Shown one piece after another: positions 37,146-46,190 of a stretch of 47,443 nt of DNA (position 1 is the stretch's first letter; each line of letters begins with the position of its first letter). This stretch comes from Bacillus sp. ISL-41. GTDB taxonomy: Bacteria > Bacillota > Bacilli > Bacillales > Cytobacillaceae. The stretch spans positions 1 to 47,443 of the forward strand of contig NZ_JAGGQP010000028.1 in assembly GCF_018613235.1 (NCBI RefSeq), read 5' to 3'. Position numbers and translations under genes: made by a program. Under the pieces are notes generated by a model that saw nothing but the letters and a program-made list of their open reading frames with translations, had not been told where the DNA came from and did no database searches.

Positions 37146-37390
37146 TGTCCAGCTCCAGCGCCTAGCCCCTCGAGACGTTGGTCTAGCTACGGCTCCTAAC
37201 TCCTCGAGTCGTTTCAGTCCTGCCAATGAAGTCAAAGAGCGACTTCACTGTCAGGCCCTCCAGCGCTTGTCGGAGTTGGGCAGTCGCCTTCGCATTTCGA
37301 ATTCGGTCCGCCCAATGAAGTCAAAGAGCGACTTCACCGGTCGGCCCTCCAACGCTTACTCGGGGCTGACCAAGGCGCTTGCGCTTTTTT
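37146..37390 (+). repeat. GC-rich dispersed element, copy B (double)
   Basis: Begins TGTCCAGCTCCAGCGCCTAG and contains two successive modules, each with the hairpin TGAAGTC-AAAGAGC-GACTTCA and a GGCCCTCCA(G/A)CGCTT end. It closes with AAGGCGCTTGCGCTTTTTT. It lies between the divergent yutG and yutH and accounts for over half of that 460-base gap; I see nothing else there except AT-rich DNA. Confidence 0.8.
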
Positions 37391-37575
37391 ATCAGCATAC
37401 TCATACTCTTTATCCTATTTAACCTAAAATATTCCGCTTAATCCGTTTTAGTGAAAGAATTCATTCCTTTAAATCATTTCCCTAATGGAGCCGCTTATTC
37501 ATTGTAATGTTCAATCAAGTTTTACAATCCAATACATATATTTGTAAAAGAGTGGCTTGGAAATGAGGTGCTAAA

Positions 37576-38583
37576 ATGTTTCAAAAGATGTTAAAAGAAG
37601 TATATGGGATTTTGGCAGATTCAGAAGTATCTCTTGGAAGATATCATGGATATAAGCATAATGAAGGGCTTTATCTGATTATGGACGCTAATGGTGTAAA
37701 AGAGCAAGAAATAAGCGAGCTGGCGAGGATTGCTGATCATATGCAGAAGTCTGGTGACCGTAATGTGTCGATGCTTCTTGCAGATAAGGAAGGGAAGCAA
37801 ATTTGTGATTGGGAGGGTCGGAAATACTGCGTGTTATCAAACAGGGCCGTCCCGATGCCAGGGAAATTGAAAACAGGGAGGAAACTGGCTAAATTTCATG
37901 CAAGAGGGCGGCAAATCCCCTTCAAGGTGGAAAGCATGAGCCGAGTGGGACAATGGAAGCAGCTGTGGGAAAAGCGGCTCGATCAGATGGAGAAGGTATG
38001 GAGCGGAAAGCTTTACACTGAACCGGAGAACGATTTTGAAAAAATGTTTATGGAATCTTTTCCGTATTACATGGGGCTGTCTGAAAATGCCATTCAATAT
38101 CTTGCCGATACAGAGATTGATGATAAGCCGACAAGGATTGACCATGGCACTGTCTGCCATGAGCGCTTTACTAACACTGTCTGGAGAGGAGACTATTTTG
38201 TCAAAAACCCTTTTGAGTGGGTATTTGACCATGCAAGCCGAGACCTCGCTGAATGGGTCAGGGACCGATATTTTGCGAATATCCAGACGAGTCAGCCGGA
38301 GATCAAGAACTTCCTGGCTGAGTATCAATCACTGACGATGCTGTCGCCTTTTTCATGGCGGCTGCTTTACGCCAGATTGCTATTCCCGCTCCATTACTAT
38401 GAGACAATCGAAAATTATTATATTACCCAATCGGAACAGACGAAACGACAGCTCGAAGACCGCTTGCGAAAGTATTTGAATCAAAGCAGTGATCATGAGC
38501 GTTTTTTGAGCCATTTTTACCATCTTAGTGACGCACCTGTAAAAGCCGCAAAACTTCCGGGCGTCGATTGGCTATTAAGGTAA
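37576..38583 (+). CDS. yutH: Spore coat protein YutH (CotS family)
   Basis: 335 aa member of the CotS/YutH family, relatives of aminoglycoside-phosphotransferase-like kinases that bind the spore coat. Visible pieces are KLAKFHARGR in the N-lobe region and RIDHGTVCHERFTNTVW, where HGTVCHER corresponds to the catalytic-loop position; the usual kinase Asp is not evident, so it is probably a pseudo-kinase. GAGGTG precedes the ATG. A mother-cell promoter is expected but not clear from the sequence. Confidence 0.88.
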   Translation: MFQKMLKEVYGILADSEVSLGRYHGYKHNEGLYLIMDANGVKEQEISELARIADHMQKSGDRNVSMLLADKEGKQICDWEGRKYCVLSNRAVPMPGKLKTGRKLAKFHARGRQIPFKVESMSRVGQWKQLWEKRLDQMEKVWSGKLYTEPENDFEKMFMESFPYYMGLSENAIQYLADTEIDDKPTRIDHGTVCHERFTNTVWRGDYFVKNPFEWVFDHASRDLAEWVRDRYFANIQTSQPEIKNFLAEYQSLTMLSPFSWRLLYARLLFPLHYYETIENYYITQSEQTKRQLEDRLRKYLNQSSDHERFLSHFYHLSDAPVKAAKLPGVDWLLR

Positions 38584-38670
38584 ACGTGCTTTTCCGCCTT
38601 AAGAAAGTGTAATTTTGTGGTAGAATTAAGTTATTCTCCAATATTAAGCGCTTTCAAAAGGAGTTAGATT

Positions 38671-39648
38671 ATGAAGCCGTATGTTTATATCACCAGGAAA
38701 TTGCCTGACGATACGATTGCTGAACTTACTGAGCTTTTTGAGGTGAAAATGTGGGAACAAGAAGATACCCCTGCCCCAAGAGAAGTTATTTTAAAAGAAG
38801 CCCAAAAAGCCAGTGCTTTAATTACAATGCTTTCTGACAAAGTCGACATGGAAGTGTTGTCTGCAGGTAATAATCTAAAAGTGGTCGCCAACCTGGCAGT
38901 TGGTTTTGACAACATTGAACTTGAAGCAGCGACAAAGCGTGGGATCATCGTGACAAACACGCCGGATGTGCTGACAGAGACAACAGCAGATCTTACTTTT
39001 GCTTTGTTGGTGGCTTCAGCCAGACGGATTGTTGAAGCGGCTGAATATATAAAGGATGGCAAATGGGATGGCTGGAGTCCGTACCTGCTTGCCGGGCATG
39101 ATGTTTTTGGAAAGACAATCGGGATTGTCGGCATGGGTAAAATTGGTGAAGCAGTCGCACGCAGGGCTAAAGGCTTTGGCATGGAAATCCTTTACCATAA
39201 CCGCTCCCGCAAACACGAAGCTGAAAAAGAATTGGGCGCTGTCTACAGTTCTTTCGACGATCTTGTAGCAAAATCTGATTTTGTGGTTTCTCTCGCTCCT
39301 TTGACGCCGGAAACGAGAAATCTTTTTACAGCCGATGTCTTTGCAAAAATGAAACAAAATGCGATTTTCATTAATGCAGGCCGAGGTCCGGTTGTGGACG
39401 AGCAGGCATTATATGATGCACTTAAGAATGGTGAGATTGCAGGTGCAGGTCTCGATGTCTTTGAAAAAGAGCCTATTTCCTCCGAACATCCATTACTCGA
39501 ACTGCCAAATGTTACTGCGATCCCGCACATAGGCAGCGCAAGCACCGAAACGAGGACAGCGATGATCCAGCTGTGCTGCACAAATGTGAAAGCCGTACTG
39601 ACAGGAGACAATCCGAAGACAATCGTCAATAAAGAAGTGATTCAATAA
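38671..39648 (+). CDS. D-2-hydroxyacid dehydrogenase (glyoxylate/hydroxypyruvate reductase type)
   Basis: 325 aa NAD(P)-dependent dehydrogenase. The dinucleotide site is GIVGMGKIGEAVARRA near residue 150. The catalytic Arg (NAGRGPVVDE), Glu (DVFEKEP) and His (PHIGSA) are all present. It probably reduces glyoxylate or hydroxypyruvate; lactate or phosphoglycerate dehydrogenase roles are less likely because there is no C-terminal ACT domain. AAAGGAG precedes the ATG. A terminator follows, so it is not part of the hom operon. Confidence 0.9.
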   Translation: MKPYVYITRKLPDDTIAELTELFEVKMWEQEDTPAPREVILKEAQKASALITMLSDKVDMEVLSAGNNLKVVANLAVGFDNIELEAATKRGIIVTNTPDVLTETTADLTFALLVASARRIVEAAEYIKDGKWDGWSPYLLAGHDVFGKTIGIVGMGKIGEAVARRAKGFGMEILYHNRSRKHEAEKELGAVYSSFDDLVAKSDFVVSLAPLTPETRNLFTADVFAKMKQNAIFINAGRGPVVDEQALYDALKNGEIAGAGLDVFEKEPISSEHPLLELPNVTAIPHIGSASTETRTAMIQLCCTNVKAVLTGDNPKTIVNKEVIQ

Positions 39649-39652
39649 TCTA

Positions 39653-39688
39653 AAAATCCTTCCCTTATGAGCGGGAAGGATTTTTAAT
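39653..39688 (+). terminator. Intrinsic terminator after the dehydrogenase
   Basis: 12-bp perfect stem AAAATCCTTCCC / GGGAAGGATTTT with an 8-base loop and a T tract. Confidence 0.88.
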
Positions 39689-39766
39689 TGAAATATTTAA
39701 AATTTTTTTACACTTACAGCACCATAGGATTAAGCGTTTACACAGGAAAAGCATCCTAAATATTCC

Positions 39767-39795
39767 TTGTAAAAGCTGTTTTTGCTCTTTATAAT
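39767..39795 (+). promoter_or_regulatory. Sigma-A-type promoter for hom-thrC-thrB
   Basis: TTGTAA (39767-39772), 17-base spacer, perfect TATAAT (39790-39795). An inverted repeat AATGTCTA / TAGACATT (39793-39800, 39829-39836) begins inside the -10 box and spans the likely transcript start; it may be an operator. Confidence 0.8.
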
Positions 39796-39853
39796 GTCTA
39801 CTATACAAATACAAGTGTACATTTAGAATAGACATTAGAGAGGGGAAGAGAAA

Positions 39854-41152
39854 ATGCAGGCAATCTCGGTTGGACTTCTGGGTTTAGGAACAGTGGGGTC
39901 AGGTGTGGTCAGGATTATTGAAAACCACCAGGATAAATTAATGCACCAGGTTGGGTGCCCGATTAAAGTGAAGAAAATCCTTGTTCAGGATGTTGATAAA
40001 GAAAGGTCGGTTAAAGTGGACCCTTCCCTCCTGACGGTGAATCCAGCAGATATTATGGAAGACCCGGAGATTGAGGTAGTCATCGAGGTGATGGGAGGCA
40101 TTGAGGATACTCGGAATCATTTGCTTCAGGCATTAAGGAGCAAAAAGAATATTGTGACGGCAAACAAGGATTTGATGGCTGTCCATGGTTCCGAGCTTTT
40201 AACAGTTGCCAACGAAAATGGCTGCGATCTCTTTTTTGAAGCGAGCGTCGCCGGAGGGATTCCGATTTTGCGAAGTCTGGTGGATGGTCTTGCATCTGAC
40301 AGAATCACAAAGATGATGGGGATTGTGAATGGCACAACAAACTACATTTTAACGAAGATGAGCCAGGAGGGACTGGCGTATGATAGCGTGTTAAAGGAAG
40401 CGCAGCAGCTTGGGTACGCGGAGGCAAACCCTGCATCTGACGTAGAAGGACTGGATGCAGCGCGGAAAATGGCGATCATGGCCACATTAGGGTTTTCGAT
40501 GAAGATTGATCTTGATGATGTGAAATTTAAGGGAATAACTTCTGTAACCGAGGAAGACCTGCAATATGGGAAACAGCTGGGCTATACGATGAAATTGCTC
40601 GGCATCGCCGTTCGTGAAGGCGAAAAAGTCGAGGTTTGCGTAGAGCCGGCACTGCTGCCTTCATCGCATCCGCTTGCATCTGTCAATAATGAGTACAATG
40701 CGGTATATGTCTATGGTGAAGCAGTCGGGGAGACGATGTTTTACGGTCCTGGAGCTGGAAGCTTGCCAACTGCCACAGCAGTGGTCTCGGACCTTGTTGG
40801 CGTCGTCAAAAACATGCGCCTTGGAGTAAATGGCAATTCATTTGTCACTCCGCAGTATGAGAAGCAGCTGAAGGATGATGGAGAAGTGAACTCAAAGTAC
40901 TTCCTGCGTCTCCATGTTCATGACGAAGTAGGTGTATTCTCGGAAATCACCTCTCTTTTCGCGAACCATGGCGTCAGCTTCGAAAAAATCCTCCAGATGC
41001 CTTTGAAGGAAAAGGAGCTTGCGGAGATTGTGGTCGTTACACATCAGGCTTCTCTGAGGGATTACCAGAATATTTTAATGGAGCTGCGCGACCTGAGGGT
41101 TGTGAAGGACGTTAAAAGCTCATACAGGGTCGAAGGAAGTGTCAGCGCATGA
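39854..41152 (+). CDS. hom: Homoserine dehydrogenase
   Basis: 432 aa NAD(P)-dependent enzyme that reduces aspartate semialdehyde to homoserine, the branch point for threonine and methionine. It has the N-terminal [13 protein letters not shown] dinucleotide site, [18 protein letters not shown], and a C-terminal ACT domain from about residue 350 ([16 protein letters not shown]) expected to bind threonine as inhibitor. GAGGGGAAGAGAAA precedes the ATG. It overlaps thrC by 4 bases. Confidence 0.97.
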   Translation: MQAISVGLLGLGTVGSGVVRIIENHQDKLMHQVGCPIKVKKILVQDVDKERSVKVDPSLLTVNPADIMEDPEIEVVIEVMGGIEDTRNHLLQALRSKKNIVTANKDLMAVHGSELLTVANENGCDLFFEASVAGGIPILRSLVDGLASDRITKMMGIVNGTTNYILTKMSQEGLAYDSVLKEAQQLGYAEANPASDVEGLDAARKMAIMATLGFSMKIDLDDVKFKGITSVTEEDLQYGKQLGYTMKLLGIAVREGEKVEVCVEPALLPSSHPLASVNNEYNAVYVYGEAVGETMFYGPGAGSLPTATAVVSDLVGVVKNMRLGVNGNSFVTPQYEKQLKDDGEVNSKYFLRLHVHDEVGVFSEITSLFANHGVSFEKILQMPLKEKELAEIVVVTHQASLRDYQNILMELRDLRVVKDVKSSYRVEGSVSA

Positions 41153-42210
41153 GATGGCGAGGTCTTTTGAGTGAATACCGTGAATACTTGCCGGTCAATG
41201 ATGAAACACCATTGTTCACCCTCCATGAAGGCAATACGCCGCTGATCAGGCTTGACCAGCTGTCAGAGGAGTGGGGGATCGATCTATATGTAAAAGTAGA
41301 AGGAGTAAATCCTACCGGCTCATTCAAAGATAGAGGGATGGTCATGGCAGTCGCCAAGGCTAAGGAGGCAGGCAGTGACACAGTCATCTGCGCCTCCACA
41401 GGCAATACCTCTGCCTCGGCGGCAGCTTATGCGGCAAGGGCAGGATTAAGGTGCATAGTCGTCATTCCTGATGGGAAAATCGCAATGGGCAAACTCGCCC
41501 AGGCCGTGATGTATGGCGCAAGCATCGTTTCGATTGAAGGAAACTTTGATGAAGCACTGAAAATGGTCAGGGCGATCAGTGAAACAGAACCTGTGACCCT
41601 CGTAAATTCAGTGAACCCTTACCGACTTGAGGGGCAAAAAACAGCTGCCTTTGAAATATGTGACCAGCTGGGCGGCGCACCTGATATCCTAGCCATTCCA
41701 GTAGGAAATGCCGGAAATATCAGTGCCTACTGGAAAGGCTTCAAAGAATACGATGCCAGTAAGCGCACTGGTTTGCCGCGGATGTTCGGTTTTGAGGCGG
41801 AAGGGGCAGCCGCCATTGTCAAGGGGCAGCCGATTGAACAGCCGGAGACGATTGCAACGGCAATCCGCATTGGCAATCCGGCAAGCTGGGATCTCGCCGT
41901 TTCAGCCCGTGACGAATCTGAAGGGAAGATCGACTTTGTGACGGATGATGAAATTTTACAAGCATACAGATTGCTGGCGGCTTCGGAAGGGATTTTCGCT
42001 GAGCCAGGTTCCTGTGCATCGCTGGCGGGTATCCACAAACTTTTACAACGGGGAGAAATACCTCGAGGCTCCAGAATCGTTGCCGTGTTGACAGGAAATG
42101 GTTTGAAGGATCCTTCAACAGCGATTGACATCAGTTCGATTTCACCAGTGCTGCTTCCAAATGACGAGAGCATCGTCAGTGACTATATCAGAGGAGTGGT
42201 CCGGCAATGA
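41149..42210 (+). CDS. thrC: Threonine synthase
   Basis: 353 aa PLP enzyme that turns phosphohomoserine into threonine. K60 in [10 protein letters not shown] binds PLP, and [19 protein letters not shown] is the phosphate-binding loop region. The ATG overlaps the hom stop in ATGA, and its own stop overlaps thrB the same way, so translation of all three is coupled. Confidence 0.97.
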   Translation: MRWRGLLSEYREYLPVNDETPLFTLHEGNTPLIRLDQLSEEWGIDLYVKVEGVNPTGSFKDRGMVMAVAKAKEAGSDTVICASTGNTSASAAAYAARAGLRCIVVIPDGKIAMGKLAQAVMYGASIVSIEGNFDEALKMVRAISETEPVTLVNSVNPYRLEGQKTAAFEICDQLGGAPDILAIPVGNAGNISAYWKGFKEYDASKRTGLPRMFGFEAEGAAAIVKGQPIEQPETIATAIRIGNPASWDLAVSARDESEGKIDFVTDDEILQAYRLLAASEGIFAEPGSCASLAGIHKLLQRGEIPRGSRIVAVLTGNGLKDPSTAIDISSISPVLLPNDESIVSDYIRGVVRQ

Positions 42211-43142
42211 AGGGAGTCGAGGAGCCATTAGCTGCCGGGGTAGGCAGGGGAAGAGTTTTATCGGTAAAAGTTCCGGCCAGCTCAGCGAACCTGGGCCCTG
42301 GTTTTGACTCCCTCGGCGTCGCTTTGAATCTCTATATGGAAGTACAGGCTGTAATAAGTGAAAAATGGGGTGTTGTTCCCTTATCGACTTCCTTAGCAGG
42401 TTTTCCTGTTGATGAAAAAAACTTCATTTGCCAGATTGCGATCAAAACAGCAGAGTTGTACAAGCAAGAAATGCCATCGCTCCATATCTCTGTGAAAAGC
42501 GAGATCCCGCTCGCGAGGGGACTTGGTTCCAGCGCAGCAGCCATCGTCGCTGGAGTCGAGCTGGCCAATGAATTTTGCGGGTTACAATTGACACGTTATG
42601 AAAAATTGACGGTCGCTTCCAGGTTTGAAGGCCACCCTGATAATGCCGGAGCAAGTCTGTTTGGAGGCGTCGTTATAGGCAGTCAAATTGGGGATGAGGT
42701 CGATTTAACCGTTCTTGACCAGATCCAGTTTGACCCGGTACTGGTCGTTCCTAAGCAGGAGCTGCTGACAGAAGCTTCACGTGATGTCCTCCCGGATGTG
42801 ATGGACTTTCAGCGAAGTGTCCAGGCAAGTGCTGTTGCTAACCAGCTGCTCGCTGCCCTGATGACACAGAATTGGGCTCTCGCAGGCAGGATGATGGGCG
42901 CTGATTTATTCCATCAACCATACAGGAAAGCACTTGTGCCATTTTATGAAGAAGTTCATGAAAAAGCAATTCAATCAGGAGCATTCGGCGCAGCACTGAG
43001 CGGGGCGGGGCCATCGCTCCTTTGCCTGGTACAACCCGGAAAAGGGGAAGAAGTGGCAGAAAAATTGAAACGGCAGCTAACGGGGATGGAGATTTTCAGC
43101 CTGCAGATTGATCAAGAAGGCTGCAGGTCATCATTTAGGTAA
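42207..43142 (+). CDS. thrB: Homoserine kinase
   Basis: 311 aa GHMP kinase that phosphorylates homoserine. It has [16 protein letters not shown] near the N-terminus and the ATP-binding [17 protein letters not shown]. Its first 14 residues are an unconserved basic lead; the overlapping ATG at 42207 is the most likely start. It ends the threonine operon. Confidence 0.96.
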   Translation: MKGVEEPLAAGVGRGRVLSVKVPASSANLGPGFDSLGVALNLYMEVQAVISEKWGVVPLSTSLAGFPVDEKNFICQIAIKTAELYKQEMPSLHISVKSEIPLARGLGSSAAAIVAGVELANEFCGLQLTRYEKLTVASRFEGHPDNAGASLFGGVVIGSQIGDEVDLTVLDQIQFDPVLVVPKQELLTEASRDVLPDVMDFQRSVQASAVANQLLAALMTQNWALAGRMMGADLFHQPYRKALVPFYEEVHEKAIQSGAFGAALSGAGPSLLCLVQPGKGEEVAEKLKRQLTGMEIFSLQIDQEGCRSSFR

Positions 43143-43181
43143 TGATTATTTAAAATTTGTTTTTAATAAATAGCCTTAAAA

Positions 43182-43222
43182 AAAGCGGTTTTGCCATTCA
43201 CAGGCAAAACCGCTTTATTATT
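43182..43222. terminator. Bidirectional terminator between thrB and yutI
   Basis: 14-bp perfect stem AAAGCGGTTTTGCC / GGCAAAACCGCTTT, between convergent genes. Confidence 0.92.
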
Positions 43223-43228
43223 GGTTAA

Positions 43229-43465
43229 TTAGAATACCTGTTCAACCTCAACAACGCCAGGTACTTCTTCTAAAAGTGCGCGTTCAATTCCAGCCTTAAG
43301 CGTGATTGTGGAGCTCGGGCAGCTTCCGCATGCACCCAGCAGGCGAAGTTTAACAATGCCATCCTCAATATCAACTAATTCGCAGTCTCCACCATCGCGA
43401 AGAAGGAATGGGCGCAATTTATCTAATACTTCCTGTACTTGCTCAAACATTTGCTGTTCAGTCAT
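43229..43465 (-). CDS. yutI: NifU-like Fe-S scaffold/carrier YutI
   Basis: 78 aa, equal to the C-terminal domain of NifU. The cluster-binding Cys pair is C46-G-S-C49, and the [14 protein letters not shown] segment is typical. It probably receives or carries an Fe-S cluster made by the SUF system. AAAGGAG precedes the ATG. Confidence 0.94.
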   Translation of the reverse strand: MTEQQMFEQVQEVLDKLRPFLLRDGGDCELVDIEDGIVKLRLLGACGSCPSSTITLKAGIERALLEEVPGVVEVEQVF

Positions 43466-43616
43466 GCAAATCGACTCCTTTCATAATACTTATTATAATC
43501 TTATCGGCCGGAAAAATCTATCCAATAAACTGAAAAACCAGTGAACACAGTTTTTTCCTTATGCATCTATTTCATCGTATAGTAAAATAAAAGAAAATAA
43601 CAGGGGGTAATTGATA

Positions 43617-43943
43617 ATGGAACGTAAAGAGGTAGAAATCGTCGTTTACGGTGCAGAAGTGTTATGCCCAAGCTGTGTGAACCTGCCATCCTCAAAAGAA
43701 ACATATGAATGGCTTGAAGCCGCGATCGGCCGCAAATACGCAGACCAGCCATTCAAAATTGTTTATGTTGATATCCACAACCCTCCAGCAGAGGAAGATA
43801 AAAAGGAATTCGCCGAAAAAGTAATTGAAGAAGACATGTTTTACCCTGTCGTCCTGCTCGAAGGCAAGATTGTCGGCGAAGGAAACCCGAAATTGAAAAC
43901 AATATACGCAGAATTAGAGAAATATGGCTACGTTCCAGCTTAA
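43617..43943 (+). CDS. yuzD: DUF1462 protein YuzD
   Basis: 108 aa thioredoxin-fold-like protein with a CPSC motif (VLCPSCVNLPSSKETYEWL), family DUF1462/YuzD. It may be a redox partner of the neighbouring YutI or YutJ; that is inference from position, shared with B. subtilis. Start ATG 43617 is 9 bases after GGGGG; the TTG at 43611 is too close to it. Confidence 0.88.
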   Translation: MERKEVEIVVYGAEVLCPSCVNLPSSKETYEWLEAAIGRKYADQPFKIVYVDIHNPPAEEDKKEFAEKVIEEDMFYPVVLLEGKIVGEGNPKLKTIYAELEKYGYVPA

Positions 43944-43950
43944 ATCTGTT

Positions 43951-43981
43951 AAAAGCATTCCGAATTGGGATGCTTTTTCTC
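43951..43981 (+). terminator. Intrinsic terminator after yuzD
   Basis: AAAAGCATTCC pairs with GGGATGCTTTT (one G-U), then TCTCTT. Confidence 0.82.
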
Positions 43982-44021
43982 TTATTGAGAAGGTTTAGGA
44001 TGAAAATCACGATTTCTTAAG

Positions 44022-44085
44022 TGCGAAATACTTTTTATAGCGAGAATTTTATTTTTATAGCGAATTGGCAATTCCACTCGATTTT
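44022..44085. repeat. Short AT-rich array, about 17-20 bp period
   Basis: GCGAAAT, GCGAGAAT and GCGAATT recur at about 44023, 44040 and 44060, the last two preceded by TTTTTATA; a CTCGATTTTTA follows near 44077. It resembles the TGCRAT array before yunF. Confidence 0.5.
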
Positions 44086-44112
44086 TACCAATTTTGTTTA
44101 ATCCTTTTAAAT

Positions 44113-44139
44113 AAAAAAACCGGGCATCCTCGCCCGGTT
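44113..44139 (-). terminator. Intrinsic terminator after yutJ
   Basis: Read on the minus strand, AACCGGGC / GCCCGGTT with a 6-base loop is followed by a T tract. Confidence 0.88.
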
Positions 44140-44148
44140 CACAATTGA

Positions 44149-45216
44149 TCAACCATTATGATATTTATACATCCACAAAATACCTGACTTTAGCAAACGT
44201 GCGACACGGCCAGTTATTGGGCGTTCGGCGACAAGGCCGAAGCCGTGCTTTTTGCCGAGTGAACCGATGACGCCTTTCAGCTTGATCGGCGGGAATGATT
44301 CAGGGGGTTCTTCACCCTTCCAGCGTTTTTGCAGTACCTGGACGATTTGTTCTGCCTGGCCTTCTGCAAGCTGGGCGCTTGGAGCGTGAGGCAGGCTCGC
44401 GCAGTCACCGACTATATAAACCTTTTCATAGCCTGGCAGATTATGCTGCGGTGTTACCAGTGCACGGCCCATGCCGTCTTTTTCAACGTCCATCTCGCGT
44501 ACAAGTCTATTAGCCTGAATTCCGGCCGTCCAGACGATGGCGTCACATACAATCGGTTCATCGTGATTATAGAGTACATTTTTCTGTACTTCCGTAATAT
44601 TCGCGTTGTTGATGATCTCAACATTATGATTATCGAACCAATTTTCGACGTACGTGCTCAGGCGTTCAGAAAAGGCAGACAAGATATGGTTGCCGCGGTC
44701 AAAAAGCTTAATTTTCAGGTCTTTGCGGCTTTCCGCCAATTCGCTTGCAAGCTCAACACCACTTAATCCAGCGCCGACGATTGAAACGGTGGAACCTGCT
44801 GGCAAATTATTCAGTGCCTGATAGGTTGCGCGGGACTTTTCAATTGATTGGATACTGTATGTGAACTGGTCAGCTCCTGGAACATTATGATATTTATCTT
44901 CACAGCCAAGTCCGATAATAAGGTCATCAAATTGAACGGACTCATCTCCTTGCAGCTCAACCTTTTGATCCTCGAGATTAACGGCAGTGACTTCCGCATA
45001 TTTTACCTGAAGGCGGGGGTGCTCAGGAAAGGCCACCCGAATATGTTGGTCTGAAATCGTACCTGCAGCCAGGGCATAGTATTCTGTTTTTAAACAGTGG
45101 TATGGAACACGGTCAATCAGCGTGATCGATACATCTTCCGGCAGATCATTCGGCAGCAATTTATTAAGGACACGCATGCCGCCATAGCCGCCGCCAAGGA
45201 TAACGAGATTTTTCAT
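44149..45216 (-). CDS. yutJ: FAD-dependent pyridine nucleotide-disulfide-type oxidoreductase YutJ
   Basis: 355 aa NDH-2-like flavoprotein. The N-terminal FAD site is LVILGGGYGGMRVL, the second NAD(P) site is SIVGAGLSGVELASELAE, and the FAD ribityl motif is KVYIVGDCA. It resembles type II NADH dehydrogenases but is shorter at the C-terminus (about 355 against 390-400), so the membrane anchor may be missing and its electron acceptor is uncertain. AAAAAGGGGAAATTCAC precedes the ATG. It diverges from yuzB. Confidence 0.9.
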   Translation of the reverse strand: MKNLVILGGGYGGMRVLNKLLPNDLPEDVSITLIDRVPYHCLKTEYYALAAGTISDQHIRVAFPEHPRLQVKYAEVTAVNLEDQKVELQGDESVQFDDLIIGLGCEDKYHNVPGADQFTYSIQSIEKSRATYQALNNLPAGSTVSIVGAGLSGVELASELAESRKDLKIKLFDRGNHILSAFSERLSTYVENWFDNHNVEIINNANITEVQKNVLYNHDEPIVCDAIVWTAGIQANRLVREMDVEKDGMGRALVTPQHNLPGYEKVYIVGDCASLPHAPSAQLAEGQAEQIVQVLQKRWKGEEPPESFPPIKLKGVIGSLGKKHGFGLVAERPITGRVARLLKSGILWMYKYHNG

Positions 45217-45464
45217 GTGAATTTCCCCTTTTTAACTCTTCGAAAGACAGTTAATGAAGTTTCTCCAGCTCGTTCTGCAAAATCCGTAAACGGATACATT
45301 TTTTCGAAATTATTCTGCAATATTTATATGCTCAATAAATCACCATAAAAAGTATAACGAAATTGTGACAAAATAACAACAATTTTATGGATGCTGCAAG
45401 CCTGTAAAATTGACGATTTTCCAGAAAAGGGTTACGATTAAAAATTAGTAGAGAGGTGAAACAA

Positions 45465-45704
45465 ATGATTAAGCCAATCATTGAATTTTGTATCAGCAAT
45501 CTAGCGAGCGGTTCGCAAAAAGCCAGGGCGGAACTGGAGAAGGATTACGATCTGGACGTCATCGAATACGGCTGCCTTGGTTACTGCGGAAAATGCGCCC
45601 AGTCCATGTTCGCGCTTGTAAACGGGGATCCAGTAGTGGGAGATACTCCCGAAGAACTAGTAGAAAATATTTATAAATATTTGGACGAGAATCCGATGTT
45701 TTAA
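45465..45704 (+). CDS. yuzB: DUF1450 protein YuzB
   Basis: 79 aa small protein with three Cys in conserved places: [11 protein letters not shown] near the start and [20 protein letters not shown] in the middle. This DUF1450 family has a thioredoxin-like or ferredoxin-like look but no known role. Start ATG 45465 after GAGAGGTGAAACAA; the GTG at 45456 lies in that site. Confidence 0.9.
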   Translation: MIKPIIEFCISNLASGSQKARAELEKDYDLDVIEYGCLGYCGKCAQSMFALVNGDPVVGDTPEELVENIYKYLDENPMF

Positions 45705-45709
45705 TATAG

Positions 45710-45750
45710 AAAAAGGCTGGCGTGGTATCGGACCATCGCCAGCCTTTTTT
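45710..45750 (+). terminator. Intrinsic terminator after yuzB
   Basis: 13-bp perfect outer stem AAAAAGGCTGGCG / CGCCAGCCTTTTT with an inner TGGT/ACCA pairing and a T tract. Confidence 0.92.
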
Positions 45751-45810
45751 CATTTCTTAGCAAATTATAAGATTATTCACTAGTGGATAACTACATTTAG
45801 TGTTCTTAAT

Positions 45811-46170
45811 CTAGCTCCAGCGCCTAGCCCCTCGAGTCGCTTGTCTAGCTGCGGCTCCTACTCCTCGAGACGTTTCGGTCCTGCCAATGAAGTCAAAGAG
45901 CAACTTCACTGTCAGGCCCTCCAACGTTTGTCGGAGTTGGGCAGTCGCCTCCGCTTTTTGAATTGTCTAGTGTCGCCTCTTAGAAACTCCGAAACTTCAA
46001 CTCCGCCGGCAGAAGCAAAAAGCGCTTCTTTGTCGCAGTCTCCAGTTTCTGCGTTTCTGAACAGTCGGCTATACTTTTCGATTTCGGTCCGCCCAATGAA
46101 GTCGAAGAACGACTTCACCGGTCGGCCCTCCAGCGCTTGTCGGGGCTGAACGAGGCGCTTGCGCTTTTTG
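45811..46170 (+). repeat. GC-rich dispersed element, copy C, with a nested second element
   Basis: Opens CTAGCTCCAGCGCCTAGCCC and ends GAGGCGCTTGCGCTTTTTG. Two modules with hairpins (GAAGTC...CTTC) at about 45889 and 46097 flank a different stretch at about 45965-46085 that has its own hairpin AGAAGC-AAAAAGC-GCTTCT. It fills the 486-base gap between yuzB and the convergent DUF2225 gene. Confidence 0.8.
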
Positions 46171-46190
46171 TTCTGTGAGCAGGGCAGACT

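Noticed and set aside
39689-39853. T-box or threonine leader-peptide attenuator before hom
   Set aside because: No T-box core sequence, no threonine-codon-rich leader and no terminator hairpin are visible before the ATG.
45841-46149. 102-aa frame near the yuzB end
   Set aside because: It is entirely within GC-rich repeat copy C, with no ribosome site.
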